From Amorphus orientalis (GTDB taxonomy: Bacteria; Pseudomonadota; Alphaproteobacteria; Rhizobiales; Amorphaceae), in NCBI RefSeq assembly GCF_030814015.1, contig NZ_JAUSUL010000001.1:1-64000 (forward strand): a stretch of 64,000 bases of DNA, in the 5' to 3' direction. Shown here one piece after another: positions 7,012 through 14,886 of this stretch (position 1 is its first letter; each line of letters starts with the position of its first letter). The notes below the pieces were generated by a model. The model saw only the letters and a list, made by a program, of their open reading frames with translations. It was not told where the DNA came from and did no database searches. Both the position numbers and the translations under genes were made by a program.

Positions 7012-9135
7012 ATGGCCACTTCCAAGGCATCCGAACTCAAGGATACCGCCTTCGCCGACCAGAAGGTGCTCAGGGGCACCGGCGGCGAGACCCATCAGGT
7101 CGCGGGCGGCGACGTCAAACCGCTGACCACCCAGCAGGGAATGCCCGTCTCCGACGATCAGAATTCGCTGAAGGCCGGCGCGCGCGGCCCGACCCTGCTG
7201 GAGGATCAGCACTTCCGCGAGAAGATGTTCCACTTCGACCACGAGCGCATTCCCGAGCGCATCGTGCACGCCCGCGGCTACGGCGCCCACGGCTTCTTCG
7301 AGACCTACGAGTCGCTTTCCGACATCACCTCGGCCGACATCTTCCAGCGCGCCGGCGAGAAGACCGACGCCTTCGTCCGCTTCTCGACCGTTGCCGGCAA
7401 CAAGGGCTCGGCCGATCTCGCCCGCGACGTGCGCGGCTTCGCGGTGAAGCTCTACACCAAGGAAGGCAACTGGGACATCGTCGGCAACAACATCCCGGTG
7501 TTCTTCATCCAGGACGCGATGAAGTTTCCCGACCTGATCCATGCCGCCAAACAGGAACCGGACCGCGGCTTCCCCCAGGCCCAGACCGCCCACGACAATT
7601 TCTGGGACTTCATGTCGCTGATGCCGGAAGCGATGCACATGGTCATGTGGATCATGTCCGACCGCACGATCCCCCGCTCGCTGCGGTTCATGGAAGGCTT
7701 CGGCGTCCACACGTTCCGCATGATCAATGCGGAGGGCAAGTCGACCTATGTGAAGTTCCACTGGAAGCCGAAGCTCGGCATGCAGTCGGTTGTCTGGAAC
7801 GAGGCGCTGAAGCTCAACGGCGCCGACCCGGACTTCCACCGGCGCGACCTGTGGGACGCGATCCAGATGGGCGACTATCCGGAGTGGGAGCTGGGCCTGC
7901 AGCTCTTCGACGACGATTTCGCCGACAAGTTCGACTTCGACGTGCTCGACGCGACCAAGCTCATTCCCGAGGAGGATGTGCCGATCCGCACGGTCGGACG
8001 CCTTGTGCTGGATCGCTGCGTCGACAACTTCTTTGCCGAGACCGAGCAGGTCGCCTTCCATACCGCCAACATCGTTCCCGGGATCGACTTCACCAACGAC
8101 CCGCTGCTGCAGGGCCGCAACTTCTCCTATCTCGATACCCAGCTGAAGCGCCTCGGCGGTCCGAACTTCTCCCACCTGCCGATCAACGCGCCGCGCTGCC
8201 CGTTCCACCACTTCCAGCAGGACGGCCACATGGCCTTCACCAACCCGAAGGGCCGCGCCAACTACGAGCCGAACTCGTGGGGTCCGGAAGAAGGCGGTCC
8301 GCGCGAGGATCCGGAGCGCGGGTTCCGCTCCCATCCCGAGCCGATGGAAGGGGAGAAACGGCGTGTCCGCGCCGAGCTGTTCGCCGACCACTACAGCCAG
8401 GCCCGCCAGTTCTACATCTCCCAGACGGAGACCGAGCAGCGGCACATCGCCGATGCCCTGATCTTCGAGCTGTCCAAGGTGGAAACTCCGGCCATCCGCG
8501 CCCGGGTCGTGTCGCATCTCCTCAACATCGACGAGGATCTCGCCAAGAAGGTCGCCGGCGGCCTGCGGCTCAAGGAGATGCCCGCGCCCGCCGATGCGGC
8601 GAAGCCGACCAAGACCGACCTGAAAGCCTCGCCGAAGCTCTCCATCCTGCTGAACGGACCGGACAGCTTCAAGGGCCGCAAGGTCGGCTGCCTGGTGACC
8701 GACGGGGTCGATATCGATCTGGTGAAGGGCCTGAAGCAGGCGCTCGAGGCCGAAGGGGCCCTGATCGAGTTCGTCGCCCCGGAGGTCGGCGGCGTCGAGG
8801 CCTCCGACGGCACCTGGATCGAGGCGCAGCAGAAGGTGAACGGCGGCCCTTCGCTGCTCTACGATGCCGTCGCGATCCTCACCAGCGCCGAGGGCGTCCA
8901 GACGCTGGAGAACGAGGCCACCGCCAAGGACTTCGTCTCCGACGCCTTCGCCCACGCCAAGTTCATCGCCTACAACAAGCCGGCGACGTCGCTGTTCGAT
9001 CGCGCCGGCGTCGACGAACTGGACGGTGGCTTCTTCGCGCTGACGTCGGGGAGCGATGCCAAGGGGTTCGTCGAGGCCTGCCGCGGCGTGCGCTTCTGGG
9101 AGCGCGAACCGAAGGCCCACGCAGCCTCGGCCTGA
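7012..9135 (+). CDS. katE: Large-subunit catalase (HPII/KatE type)
   Basis: The 707-residue enzyme degrades hydrogen peroxide to water and oxygen. The haem catalase core shows the distal histidine H86 (R-I-V-H-A-R-G), the catalytic asparagine N159 (G-N-W-D-I-V-G-N-N) and the proximal haem ligand Y373 (N-F-S-Y-L-D-T-Q); their spacing equals that of E. coli HPII (H128, N201, Y415). Residues from about 540 form the flavodoxin/GATase-like C-terminal domain that marks clade 2 catalases. The ATG at 7012 follows AGGGAG. The gene is monocistronic, with an EcfG-like element upstream and a strong terminator downstream. It is cytosolic, with no signal peptide. Confidence 0.97.
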   Translation: MATSKASELKDTAFADQKVLRGTGGETHQVAGGDVKPLTTQQGMPVSDDQNSLKAGARGPTLLEDQHFREKMFHFDHERIPERIVHARGYGAHGFFETYESLSDITSADIFQRAGEKTDAFVRFSTVAGNKGSADLARDVRGFAVKLYTKEGNWDIVGNNIPVFFIQDAMKFPDLIHAAKQEPDRGFPQAQTAHDNFWDFMSLMPEAMHMVMWIMSDRTIPRSLRFMEGFGVHTFRMINAEGKSTYVKFHWKPKLGMQSVVWNEALKLNGADPDFHRRDLWDAIQMGDYPEWELGLQLFDDDFADKFDFDVLDATKLIPEEDVPIRTVGRLVLDRCVDNFFAETEQVAFHTANIVPGIDFTNDPLLQGRNFSYLDTQLKRLGGPNFSHLPINAPRCPFHHFQQDGHMAFTNPKGRANYEPNSWGPEEGGPREDPERGFRSHPEPMEGEKRRVRAELFADHYSQARQFYISQTETEQRHIADALIFELSKVETPAIRARVVSHLLNIDEDLAKKVAGGLRLKEMPAPADAAKPTKTDLKASPKLSILLNGPDSFKGRKVGCLVTDGVDIDLVKGLKQALEAEGALIEFVAPEVGGVEASDGTWIEAQQKVNGGPSLLYDAVAILTSAEGVQTLENEATAKDFVSDAFAHAKFIAYNKPATSLFDRAGVDELDGGFFALTSGSDAKGFVEACRGVRFWEREPKAHAASA

Positions 9136-9160
9136 TCCATCGTCGCCTCCGCAAAAAGAA

Positions 9161-9192
9161 AGGCCGGCCGCAATTCACGGCCGGCCTTTTTT
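9161..9192. terminator. Strong terminator downstream of katE
   Basis: A 10-bp perfect stem (9161-9170 with 9178-9187) with a 7-nt loop is followed by a run of T to 9192 on the plus strand. On the minus strand the hairpin is followed by TTCTTTTTG, so it can also stop the convergent DUF4396 gene ending at 9218. Confidence 0.9.
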
Positions 9193-9217
9193 GTGTCCTG
9201 CGGTGCTGGCCCGGGAG

Positions 9218-9931
9218 TTACATCGCTTCCTTGATGCCGGAGCGGATCAGCCACCAGTTGACCGGATAGGCCGTCACGAAGCCGCAGATCATGGCAATCT
9301 GCATCATGAACCAGAACTCGATGGAGACAACCTCGAGCTTCGCTCCCAAAAGCGCTCCGAACAGCCAGAAATGGGCGACCGCCATGAAGCCGTACATGCC
9401 GACCTGCCAGGCGGTCAGCGACAGCGCGTCGGCCTTCACCGCGGCCACGAGCCCCTGCCAGGGCGACAGTCCGCGCATCGGCTTGATGGAATAGTACTGG
9501 AAGGCGATCCCGAACCCGAACGCGAACAGATAATCGACGATCCACACCGCAAACATCTTCTCGCTGAAGATCGAGCGGTAGCCGAACCAGACCGCGATCA
9601 CCGGAACCAGCACCACGAGCCATTCGGCGACGATGTCGCCCAGCGTGCAGCCGGCGCCGCAGTGCGAGGTGCCCTTGCCGACGGAGACCGGGAAGGAGCT
9701 ATCGCCGTGTCCGCCCTCTTGGCCGCCCTCGCCCGAGGAAACATTGCGGCCGATCCGGTGATAGGCCCAAAGGACGAAGAGGCTGCCGGACAGCGCCACC
9801 AGCGGCCAGACCAGGTTCATGATCCACATGTGCTGCGGATGTTTGCGCTCGTCGAGCGCGATCCAGACGGCGCAGACGATGCCGGCTGCGACCGAGACGA
9901 TTGCGAGCCAGTGAAGCCACATCGGGACCAT
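9218..9931 (-). CDS. DUF4396 domain membrane protein
   Basis: The 237-residue protein has about six membrane segments and matches the DUF4396 family (C-terminal F-G-F-G-I-A-F-Q-Y-Y-S-I-K-P-M-R-G and G-F-V-T-A-Y-P-V-N-W-W-L-I-R-x-G-I-K-E-A-M, typical of it). A short loop after the second helix holds S-H-C-G-A-G-C-T-L-G-D, a possible metal site also seen in relatives. The ATG at 9931 follows AGGAGACCCGA. It lies 61 nt downstream of the HhH-GPD gene and is probably in its operon. The function of the family is unknown; members often sit near copper or stress genes. Confidence 0.85.
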   Translation of the reverse strand: MVPMWLHWLAIVSVAAGIVCAVWIALDERKHPQHMWIMNLVWPLVALSGSLFVLWAYHRIGRNVSSGEGGQEGGHGDSSFPVSVGKGTSHCGAGCTLGDIVAEWLVVLVPVIAVWFGYRSIFSEKMFAVWIVDYLFAFGFGIAFQYYSIKPMRGLSPWQGLVAAVKADALSLTAWQVGMYGFMAVAHFWLFGALLGAKLEVVSIEFWFMMQIAMICGFVTAYPVNWWLIRSGIKEAM

Positions 9932-9992
9932 TCGGGTCTCCTTTTTTGAACCTTGCCAGATGGCGACCGCGCGCACCGCGCAGGCCGCAGGA

Positions 9993-10631
9993 TCAGGACC
10001 GGTTCTGTTTCGACAGGTCCGCGCGGACGAGCGCAGCGAGCAGGCGCGGAAACGTTTCCCGATCGACCAGCTTGGCGAGATCCTCGCCGGTTTCCGCCAG
10101 CCCCAGCTTCCGCGCGCTTTCGAGCGACTTCCGGTCGACATAGGGATGCAGTTCGGGCCATGCGAGCTGCGCTTCCCGGCAGAAGATGTCGACGCCGGTG
10201 TCGCCGATCCCCTTGAATTCCTTGAGGAGCCGGCGCTCCGTGGCCGGATCGCCGTCCGCCTTTTCGCGGAGCTTCCTCAGATCGCCGCCATAGTCCCGGA
10301 TCAGCTTGTCGGACAAGTCTTCGAGCCGCTCTGACGTGCTTTCGTCATAGCGAGCGTACCCGGCTTCGTTCAGAACGCGGGTGCGGTCTTCCCACGTCGC
10401 GGCCTTCATCTTCTGCGGCGTGGTCCAGCCTTGCCGGCTGAGAGCCTCGGCAGCGGACATGGCGAGATCGGCGGAAATCCGGGTGCTGAAGAGCAACGAG
10501 GCGACCAGCCAGCGGAACAGCGGCGAGGGCGTGTTGCGCGACAGATCGAGACCCAGCTCCTCGGAGTAGGTTCGGGCGCCGGAGATAAACCGCCGGGCCT
10601 GCGCTTTCCTGTCTTTGGCGTCGCTGCTCAT
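9993..10631 (-). CDS. HhH-GPD superfamily (endonuclease III-like) DNA repair protein
   Basis: The 212-residue protein has the HhH-GPD fold signs: L-L-K-E-F-K-G-I-G-D-T-G-V-D-I-F (hairpin-helix-hairpin, about residue 130-145) and then P-Y-V-D-R-K-S, where the aspartate matches the catalytic Asp of this glycosylase superfamily. The lysine of bifunctional glycosylases is not seen in the hairpin, and the four-cysteine FeS cluster of Nth is absent. It could be a monofunctional glycosylase or a diverged paralogue. The ATG at 10631 follows AGGAGGAAATC. An EcfG-like site lies 60 nt upstream. Confidence 0.7.
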   Translation of the reverse strand: MSSDAKDRKAQARRFISGARTYSEELGLDLSRNTPSPLFRWLVASLLFSTRISADLAMSAAEALSRQGWTTPQKMKAATWEDRTRVLNEAGYARYDESTSERLEDLSDKLIRDYGGDLRKLREKADGDPATERRLLKEFKGIGDTGVDIFCREAQLAWPELHPYVDRKSLESARKLGLAETGEDLAKLVDRETFPRLLAALVRADLSKQNRS

Positions 10632-10690
10632 GATTTCCTCCTGTCCAGAGGATCGCCGTCCCTGACGCAATTGGCGGAGCTTGCCCCGTC

Positions 10691-10715
10691 AACGATGCGA
10701 GGACGAAGAGGTTTC
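10691..10715 (-). promoter_or_regulatory. Candidate EcfG-type promoter (GAAAC-N16-CGTT)
   Basis: On the minus strand GAAAC (10711-10715), 16 nt and CGTT (10691-10694) match the EcfG consensus with one -35 mismatch. The -10 is 60 nt before the start of the HhH-GPD repair gene, a normal promoter distance. Confidence 0.5.
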
Positions 10716-10862
10716 CCGCTCGTCCGGCTTCTGCCGCCATGGCCCCGGACGGCGAAAGACCCGCCGACCGAGGGCCGACGGGTCCATTTCGACGCGGCGA
10801 TCAGGTCGATCGGCCCGATTGGGGCCCGATCAGCGACCGCGCGCCATGATCATGCGGGACGC

Positions 10863-11678
10863 TTACCCGGCGTTCTGCTCGTTGCCGAGCGAATTGAAGT
10901 AGTCGTCGTTCTGGGTGCGCCACTGTTCGTCACGGGTCCACTCGAAATTGCCCTGATCGAAGCGCGGCGCGTCTTCGAGCTGCTCTTCCGACATCGGCAG
11001 GTAGTAGACTTCATCGCCCTGCGCGACGTGGATCATCTCGAAGGGAACCGCGGAGGCTTCTTCGCCGAGGCCGAGAAAGCCGCCATAGGTCACGACCGCA
11101 TAGGTCGGATGACCCTGGTTGCCGAGAACGAGATCGTCGACTTCGCCGATCCATTCGTCGTCGCGGCTGCGCAGATCGGCGCCGAGAATGTTGTCGGCGC
11201 GCACCTGACCGTCCATCTCTCCGATCGCGGTGGCGTTCTGGAAGGTCGGCTGACCCTGGGCCTGAGCCTGGTCAGCGTTCATGTTCTGCTGCTGGCTGTT
11301 GCTGGCCTGCTGCTGGGTCTGCGCGTTCTGCTGGTTCCCGGACTGCTGATTGCCGGTCTGGTCCATCCGCGACTGCTTCGCATCCCCGGGATTCTCGGTG
11401 ATGTCGTGAACCGCATCGGCGATCGACTGGCAGGCTTCGGTCTTGCCGTAGGCCTGGAGCGTTTGGGCCGCATCCCGCAGCTCGCGCAGATCGCGCATCA
11501 TCTGACCGCTGTACTCGGCCCGCTGCTCGGGATTGTTGGCGAACTGCTGCTCGATCTGCTGATTGACGACGCTGCAGTCACCCGAGTTCATGTTGGAGTT
11601 GTCGCTCTGCGCCATGGCGGGAACGCTCATCCCGGCGAACAGCGCGACGGCGGCGACGGACGTGGTCTTCAAAAACAT
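10863..11678 (-). CDS. Secreted PRC-barrel domain protein
   Basis: The 271-residue protein starts with a signal peptide (M-F-L-K-T-T-S ... V-P-A-M-A-Q). A helical, charged first half with two cysteines is followed by a low-complexity Q/N linker (about residues 110-150), then a PRC-barrel domain: N-I-L-G-A-D-L-R-S-R-D-D-E-W-I-G-E-V-D-D-L-V-L and Y-A-V-V-T-Y-G-G-F-L-G. PRC barrels are small beta barrels found in RimM, photosynthetic reaction centre H subunit and many periplasmic stress proteins of Alphaproteobacteria. The second ATG at 11678 is favoured because AAGGAGG is 7 nt before it and only 1 nt before the ATG at 11684. A perfect EcfG-type promoter lies upstream. Confidence 0.85.
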   Translation of the reverse strand: MFLKTTSVAAVALFAGMSVPAMAQSDNSNMNSGDCSVVNQQIEQQFANNPEQRAEYSGQMMRDLRELRDAAQTLQAYGKTEACQSIADAVHDITENPGDAKQSRMDQTGNQQSGNQQNAQTQQQASNSQQQNMNADQAQAQGQPTFQNATAIGEMDGQVRADNILGADLRSRDDEWIGEVDDLVLGNQGHPTYAVVTYGGFLGLGEEASAVPFEMIHVAQGDEVYYLPMSEEQLEDAPRFDQGNFEWTRDEQWRTQNDDYFNSLGNEQNAG

Positions 11679-11800
11679 ATGCATGCCTCCTTTTCACAAA
11701 TGTGAATCGGCTTCCTCTTAGGGCGAGGTATTTCGGGCGCAAACCATCGACCGGCCGCCTTGACCGGACCACGGTTTACTTCCAATTCAGCTAAATTTCG

Positions 11801-11822
11801 CATATTCCGGATCTGGAATATG
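11801..11822. promoter_or_regulatory. 22-bp near-perfect palindrome, possible operator
   Basis: Arms CATATTCC (11801-11808) and GGAATATG (11815-11822) flank GGATCT; overall 20 of 22 positions are symmetric. It sits in the leader of the PRC-barrel gene, about 83 nt downstream of the EcfG-type -10. It could be an operator or an RNA hairpin; no family is assigned. Confidence 0.4.
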
Positions 11823-11904
11823 AATTCCCTTGATGAGATCGGTTTAACCTATCTCAATCTATCCTTCGACTTGCGAGCAATGCGCTCGCTTTGTCGTGTC
11901 GGCT

Positions 11905-11929
11905 AACGACGAATTCAGACCGTTGTTCC
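11905..11929 (-). promoter_or_regulatory. Perfect EcfG-type promoter (GGAAC-N16-CGTT)
   Basis: On the minus strand GGAAC (11925-11929) is separated by exactly 16 nt from CGTT (11905-11908), a full match to the alphaproteobacterial general-stress consensus. It points at the PRC-barrel gene, whose start is about 227 nt downstream. Confidence 0.65.
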
Positions 11930-11984
11930 AAAATTTCTGAGAAGAAATCTTCAAGGCATCGGGCGATGCCGGTCCGGGATGGCC

Positions 11985-12884
11985 TCATTCCTCCGCCAGG
12001 CCGGGCGGCAGAAACCGTTCCAGATGCCGCAGCTTGTCCGGATTGCGCGTCACGTACACGGCACGGATCCGCCCGTCCTCGATGTCGAGCGCCATCGTCT
12101 GGCGGGCCCCGTCCGCCTCCACCGAAAAGCGTCCGGCAAGCCCGTTGATCCGCATCGGCCGGACGAAGCGCGGCGGCCCGGCGCCCGCCTTTTTCGCCAG
12201 CCCGGCGAAGAAGCGGGCCACCCGGTCCCGGCCGGCGATGACGTTGAGGGCCGCCCGGGCGCGGCCGCCCCCGTCCGTCCGCAGGGTTGCGTCTTCGGCG
12301 AGAAGAGCCTGCAGGTGAGCTGCATCGCCGCTTCTGACCGCCGCGAAGAAGGCGTCGGCGATGCGGTCCCGATCAACGGCGTCGAGAACGAAGCGCGGCC
12401 GCTCCGAGCGCACCTGCGACCGGGCCCGGCTGGCAAGCTGGCGGCAGGCGGCGGGCGTCCGGCCGAGCGCCGTCGCGACCTCGTCGAAACCGATGTCGAA
12501 GACGTCGTGCAGGAGAAAGGCCGCACGCTCGAGCGGGGACAGCCGCTCGAGCGCCAGCATCAGCGCGATGGAGACACCTTCGCCGACCGGATCGAGGTCC
12601 GCCGAGGGATCGGGGTCCTCGACGATCGGTTCGGGCAGCCACGGGCCGACATAGGTTTCGCGCCTGCGGCTTGCACTCTTCAGCCGGTCCAGTGCGAGCC
12701 GGGTGACGACACGGGTGAGATAGGCCGCTGGCTCCGCGACCTTTTCCGTGTCGGCACCGTGCCAGCGCAGAAACGCGTCCTGGACCGCGTCTTCGGCATC
12801 GGCAACCGAACCGAGCATCCGGTAGGCGATCGAAAACAGGCGGACCCGATTGGCTTCGAACGCATCAAGTGCCGGCGTGGACAC
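11985..12884 (-). CDS. ECF41-family RNA polymerase sigma factor with SnoaL-like C-terminal domain
   Basis: The 299-residue protein has sigma regions 2 (Y-R-M-L-G-S-V-A-D-A-E-D-A-V-Q-D) and 4 (L-S-P-L-E-R-A-A-F-L-L-H-D-V-F), then a fused SnoaL-like domain in place of an anti-sigma factor. All three ECF41 hallmarks are visible: W-L-P-E-P in the linker, D-G-G-G-R and the terminal N-P-D-K-L. In this group the C-terminal domain controls activity. The GTG at 12884 is favoured because AGGAGG lies 5 nt before it; an ATG at 12911 lacks a site. It is 39 nt downstream of the AhpD-like gene, the standard ECF41 partner, and should be autoregulated through the promoter at 13459-13485. Confidence 0.95.
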   Translation of the reverse strand: MSTPALDAFEANRVRLFSIAYRMLGSVADAEDAVQDAFLRWHGADTEKVAEPAAYLTRVVTRLALDRLKSASRRRETYVGPWLPEPIVEDPDPSADLDPVGEGVSIALMLALERLSPLERAAFLLHDVFDIGFDEVATALGRTPAACRQLASRARSQVRSERPRFVLDAVDRDRIADAFFAAVRSGDAAHLQALLAEDATLRTDGGGRARAALNVIAGRDRVARFFAGLAKKAGAGPPRFVRPMRINGLAGRFSVEADGARQTMALDIEDGRIRAVYVTRNPDKLRHLERFLPPGLAEE

Positions 12885-12923
12885 CGATCCCTCCTGTGGC
12901 TCCAGAGTCATTCCGCCCGTCCG

Positions 12924-13388
12924 TCACTCCGCCGCGGCGGAGGCCGTCGCCACCGGGTGGATCGCCCGCATTCCGACCGCCAGCCGGTTCCACACATTGA
13001 TGGCGCCGATCAGATAGGTCAGATCCACGCGCTCCTTTTCGGTGAAGGCGTCTTCGATGGCCCGGTAGTCTTCGTCCGGTGCACCCGTCTCCGCAAGCCG
13101 GGTGAGTGCTTCGGTCCAGGCCAGCGCCGCCCGCTCGCGGTCCGTGTAGAGCGGGGACTCCCGCCAGGCGGACAGCAGATAGAGCCGCTCCTCGCTCTCG
13201 CCCTCCGCTCGGGCGTCGCTTGTGTGCATGTGGATGCAGTAGGCGCAGCCGTTGATCTGGGAGGCGCGGGTCTTCACCAGCTCGATCAGGCTGGTCTCCA
13301 GACCGCAATTGCGGACATAGGATTCGAAAGTCCGCATGGCCTTGAGGCCTTCGGGGGAGGCTTCGGCAAAGTTCAGTCGGGGATGCAT
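12924..13388 (-). CDS. Carboxymuconolactone decarboxylase / AhpD-like protein
   Basis: The 154-residue cytosolic protein contains C-A-Y-C-I-H-M-H-T near residue 50, the C-x-x-C-x-x-x-H core of AhpD-like alkylhydroperoxidases, preceded by the E-L-V-K-T-R-A-S-Q-I-N-G segment. Such proteins use the cysteine pair in peroxide or redox chemistry. It is first in an operon with the ECF41 sigma factor, the arrangement known for that sigma group. The ATG at 13388 follows GGAGAACGCAAG. The perfect ECF41-type promoter is about 70 nt upstream. Confidence 0.93.
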   Translation of the reverse strand: MHPRLNFAEASPEGLKAMRTFESYVRNCGLETSLIELVKTRASQINGCAYCIHMHTSDARAEGESEERLYLLSAWRESPLYTDRERAALAWTEALTRLAETGAPDEDYRAIEDAFTEKERVDLTYLIGAINVWNRLAVGMRAIHPVATASAAAE

Positions 13389-13458
13389 CTTGCGTTCTCC
13401 AGTCGGTATCGACACGGTCCGAACGGCCGGAGCCGTGGCGCTCGGCGCGCACGACCAT

Positions 13459-13485
13459 GACGAGACGAATGCGCCGATTGTGACA
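13459..13485 (-). promoter_or_regulatory. ECF41-type promoter (TGTCACA-N16-CGTC)
   Basis: On the minus strand TGTCACA (13479-13485) is followed after exactly 16 nt by CGTC (13459-13462). This is the motif reported for ECF41-dependent promoters. It lies directly upstream of the AhpD-like/sigma operon and explains autoregulation. Confidence 0.8.
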
Positions 13486-13518
13486 TGCGGGCGCCAGAAG
13501 GAGGCGAAGACGGAAAGG

Positions 13519-14352
13519 ATGACGAGCGAACCGAGGTCACCCGTCGCGCTGGCGCTCGCTCCCAACGGGGGCCGGAGGACCAGGGCGGACCATTCGGCCA
13601 TCCCGCTGACGCCCTCGGATCTGGCGGCGACGGCGGAAGCGGCCGCGGATGCAGGCGCCGCGATGATCCACGTCCACGTCCGCGACGGGAATGGCGGGCA
13701 CCTCCTCGATGCCGACGCCTATCGCGCGGCAACGACGGCGATCCGGGAGGCCGTCGGCGACCGTCTCGTCGTCCAGATCACGACCGAGGCGCTCGGCATC
13801 TATTCGCCGGAAGAGCAGATTGCCCTGGTGCGCGATCTCCGGCCCGAGGCGGCCTCGCTGGCGCTCCGCGAGATCTGCCCCGACGAGGCCGCGGTTCCCG
13901 CCTTCGCCGACCTGATGACCTTCATGGCGCGGGAGCGGATCGTCCCGCAGATCATTCTCTATGCGCCGGAGGACGCGGTCCGGCTGGCCGCCCTTCGCGA
14001 TCGGGGCGTTCTGGCGGCCGCAGACGTGCCGGTCCTTTACGTGCTCGGTCGCTACACGCCCGGACAGCGCTCTGCGCCGGCCGACCTGCTGCCCTTCCTG
14101 GCACCGGGCCAGCCCTCGTTCGGGCACTGGAGCGTTTGTGCGTTCGGGCCCCGGGAAGCGGCCTGCGTGGCCACCGGCGCCTTTCTCGGCGGCCACATGC
14201 GGGTCGGCTTCGAGAACAATCTGCACCTTCCGGACGGAACGACCGCGCCCGACAACGCGTCGATCGTCCGCGCCACGGCTGAGCTGGTCACGGCAGGCGG
14301 CCTGGAGCTCGCCACCGCCGACGACCTGCGCCGGGCGTGGCAGGCTGACTGA
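13519..14352 (+). CDS. 3-keto-5-aminohexanoate cleavage (BKACE/DUF849) family enzyme
   Basis: The 277-residue protein belongs to the zinc-dependent beta-keto acid cleavage enzymes, which condense a beta-keto acid with acetyl-CoA. Visible traits are the barrel start L-A-P-N-G-G-R-R-T, the zinc motif H-V-H-V-R-D near residue 55, V-Q-I-T-T-E-A and the C-terminal G-G-H-M-R-V-G-F-E-N-N segment. BKACE members act on many beta-keto acids, so the substrate is not predicted. It is divergent from the AhpD-like/ECF41 operon. AAGGAGG lies 14 nt before the ATG, a longer spacing than ideal. The gene ends 18 nt from the convergent repressor gene. Confidence 0.9.
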   Translation: MTSEPRSPVALALAPNGGRRTRADHSAIPLTPSDLAATAEAAADAGAAMIHVHVRDGNGGHLLDADAYRAATTAIREAVGDRLVVQITTEALGIYSPEEQIALVRDLRPEAASLALREICPDEAAVPAFADLMTFMARERIVPQIILYAPEDAVRLAALRDRGVLAAADVPVLYVLGRYTPGQRSAPADLLPFLAPGQPSFGHWSVCAFGPREAACVATGAFLGGHMRVGFENNLHLPDGTTAPDNASIVRATAELVTAGGLELATADDLRRAWQAD

Positions 14353-14370
14353 TCGCCGTCCCCGAGGTTC

Positions 14371-14688
14371 CTAAACGCCCTCCCCCGCGGCCGGCGGCGG
14401 ACAGAACGCCGAATGGAGCGCGTCGACGATGATCAGCACTTCCGGCCGGGTGATCCGGTAATACTGGGTGGTGCCCTCGCGGCGGGATTCCACGAGCCCG
14501 TCCGCCCTCAGCCGCATGAGCTGTTGGGACATGGGGACCTGCGCCACATCGAGCTCCGCCCGGAGCTGACTCACCGACTTTTCCTCCCGACCGAGCGCAC
14601 ACAGGACCAGGAGCCTCTGCGGGTGAGAGAGGCTGCGCATCAGTTCGGCCGCCTCGCCGGCGGCAGGCTTCATGTCCATTACATTCAT
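14371..14688 (-). CDS. ArsR-family sulfide/persulfide-sensing repressor (SqrR/BigR-like)
   Basis: The 105-residue winged-helix protein has an ArsR helix-turn-helix (S-V-S-Q-L-R-A-E-L-D-V-A-Q-V-P-M-S-Q-Q-L-M-R-L-R) and a beta wing (R-R-E-G-T-T-Q-Y-Y-R-I). Cysteines C30 (L-V-L-C-A-L-G) and C96 (A-F-C-P-P-P) are 66 residues apart, the same spacing as C41 and C107 of Rhodobacter SqrR, which form a polysulfide bridge and leave DNA when sulfide is present. It diverges from the sulfide:quinone oxidoreductase gene, as expected for its target. An AT-rich repeat overlaps its own start region. The ATG at 14688 is chosen; an in-frame ATG at 14679 is possible. Confidence 0.9.
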   Translation of the reverse strand: MNVMDMKPAAGEAAELMRSLSHPQRLLVLCALGREEKSVSQLRAELDVAQVPMSQQLMRLRADGLVESRREGTTQYYRITRPEVLIIVDALHSAFCPPPAAGEGV

Positions 14689-14694
14689 AGTATT

Positions 14695-14707
14695 GAATTT
14701 AGCATTC
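14695..14707. promoter_or_regulatory. Candidate operator of the SqrR/BigR-like repressor
   Basis: GAAT-TTAGC-ATTC forms a small inverted repeat inside an AT-rich island (14676-14735) just upstream of the repressor start and within the divergent region before the sqr gene. Regulators of this type bind AT-rich palindromes with such half-sites. Assignment is by position and composition only. Confidence 0.4.
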
Positions 14708-14886
14708 TCTAATGTTATATGCAACTCCACGGTGATCGGCGGATCGGTCATGGGCCGCGCCCCGTCCGACCCGCCAAATCCGCAACACCGGACGTTGCGT
14801 TCGCTCAAGGATACGCCGCGCGAAAGGCCGCAAGCTGGACGCTGGTTAACTGCCCAAAAAACGCAGAACCGTAGGGAGGAACGGCC

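Larger units (their letters stand above)
11679..11984. other. AT-rich intergenic region with long leader
   Basis: This 306-nt stretch between two minus-strand genes holds a perfect EcfG-type promoter (11905-11929) and a 22-bp near-palindrome (11801-11822). If the promoter is used, the PRC-barrel mRNA has an untranslated leader of about 220 nt. No open frame with coding character is seen. Confidence 0.5.
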
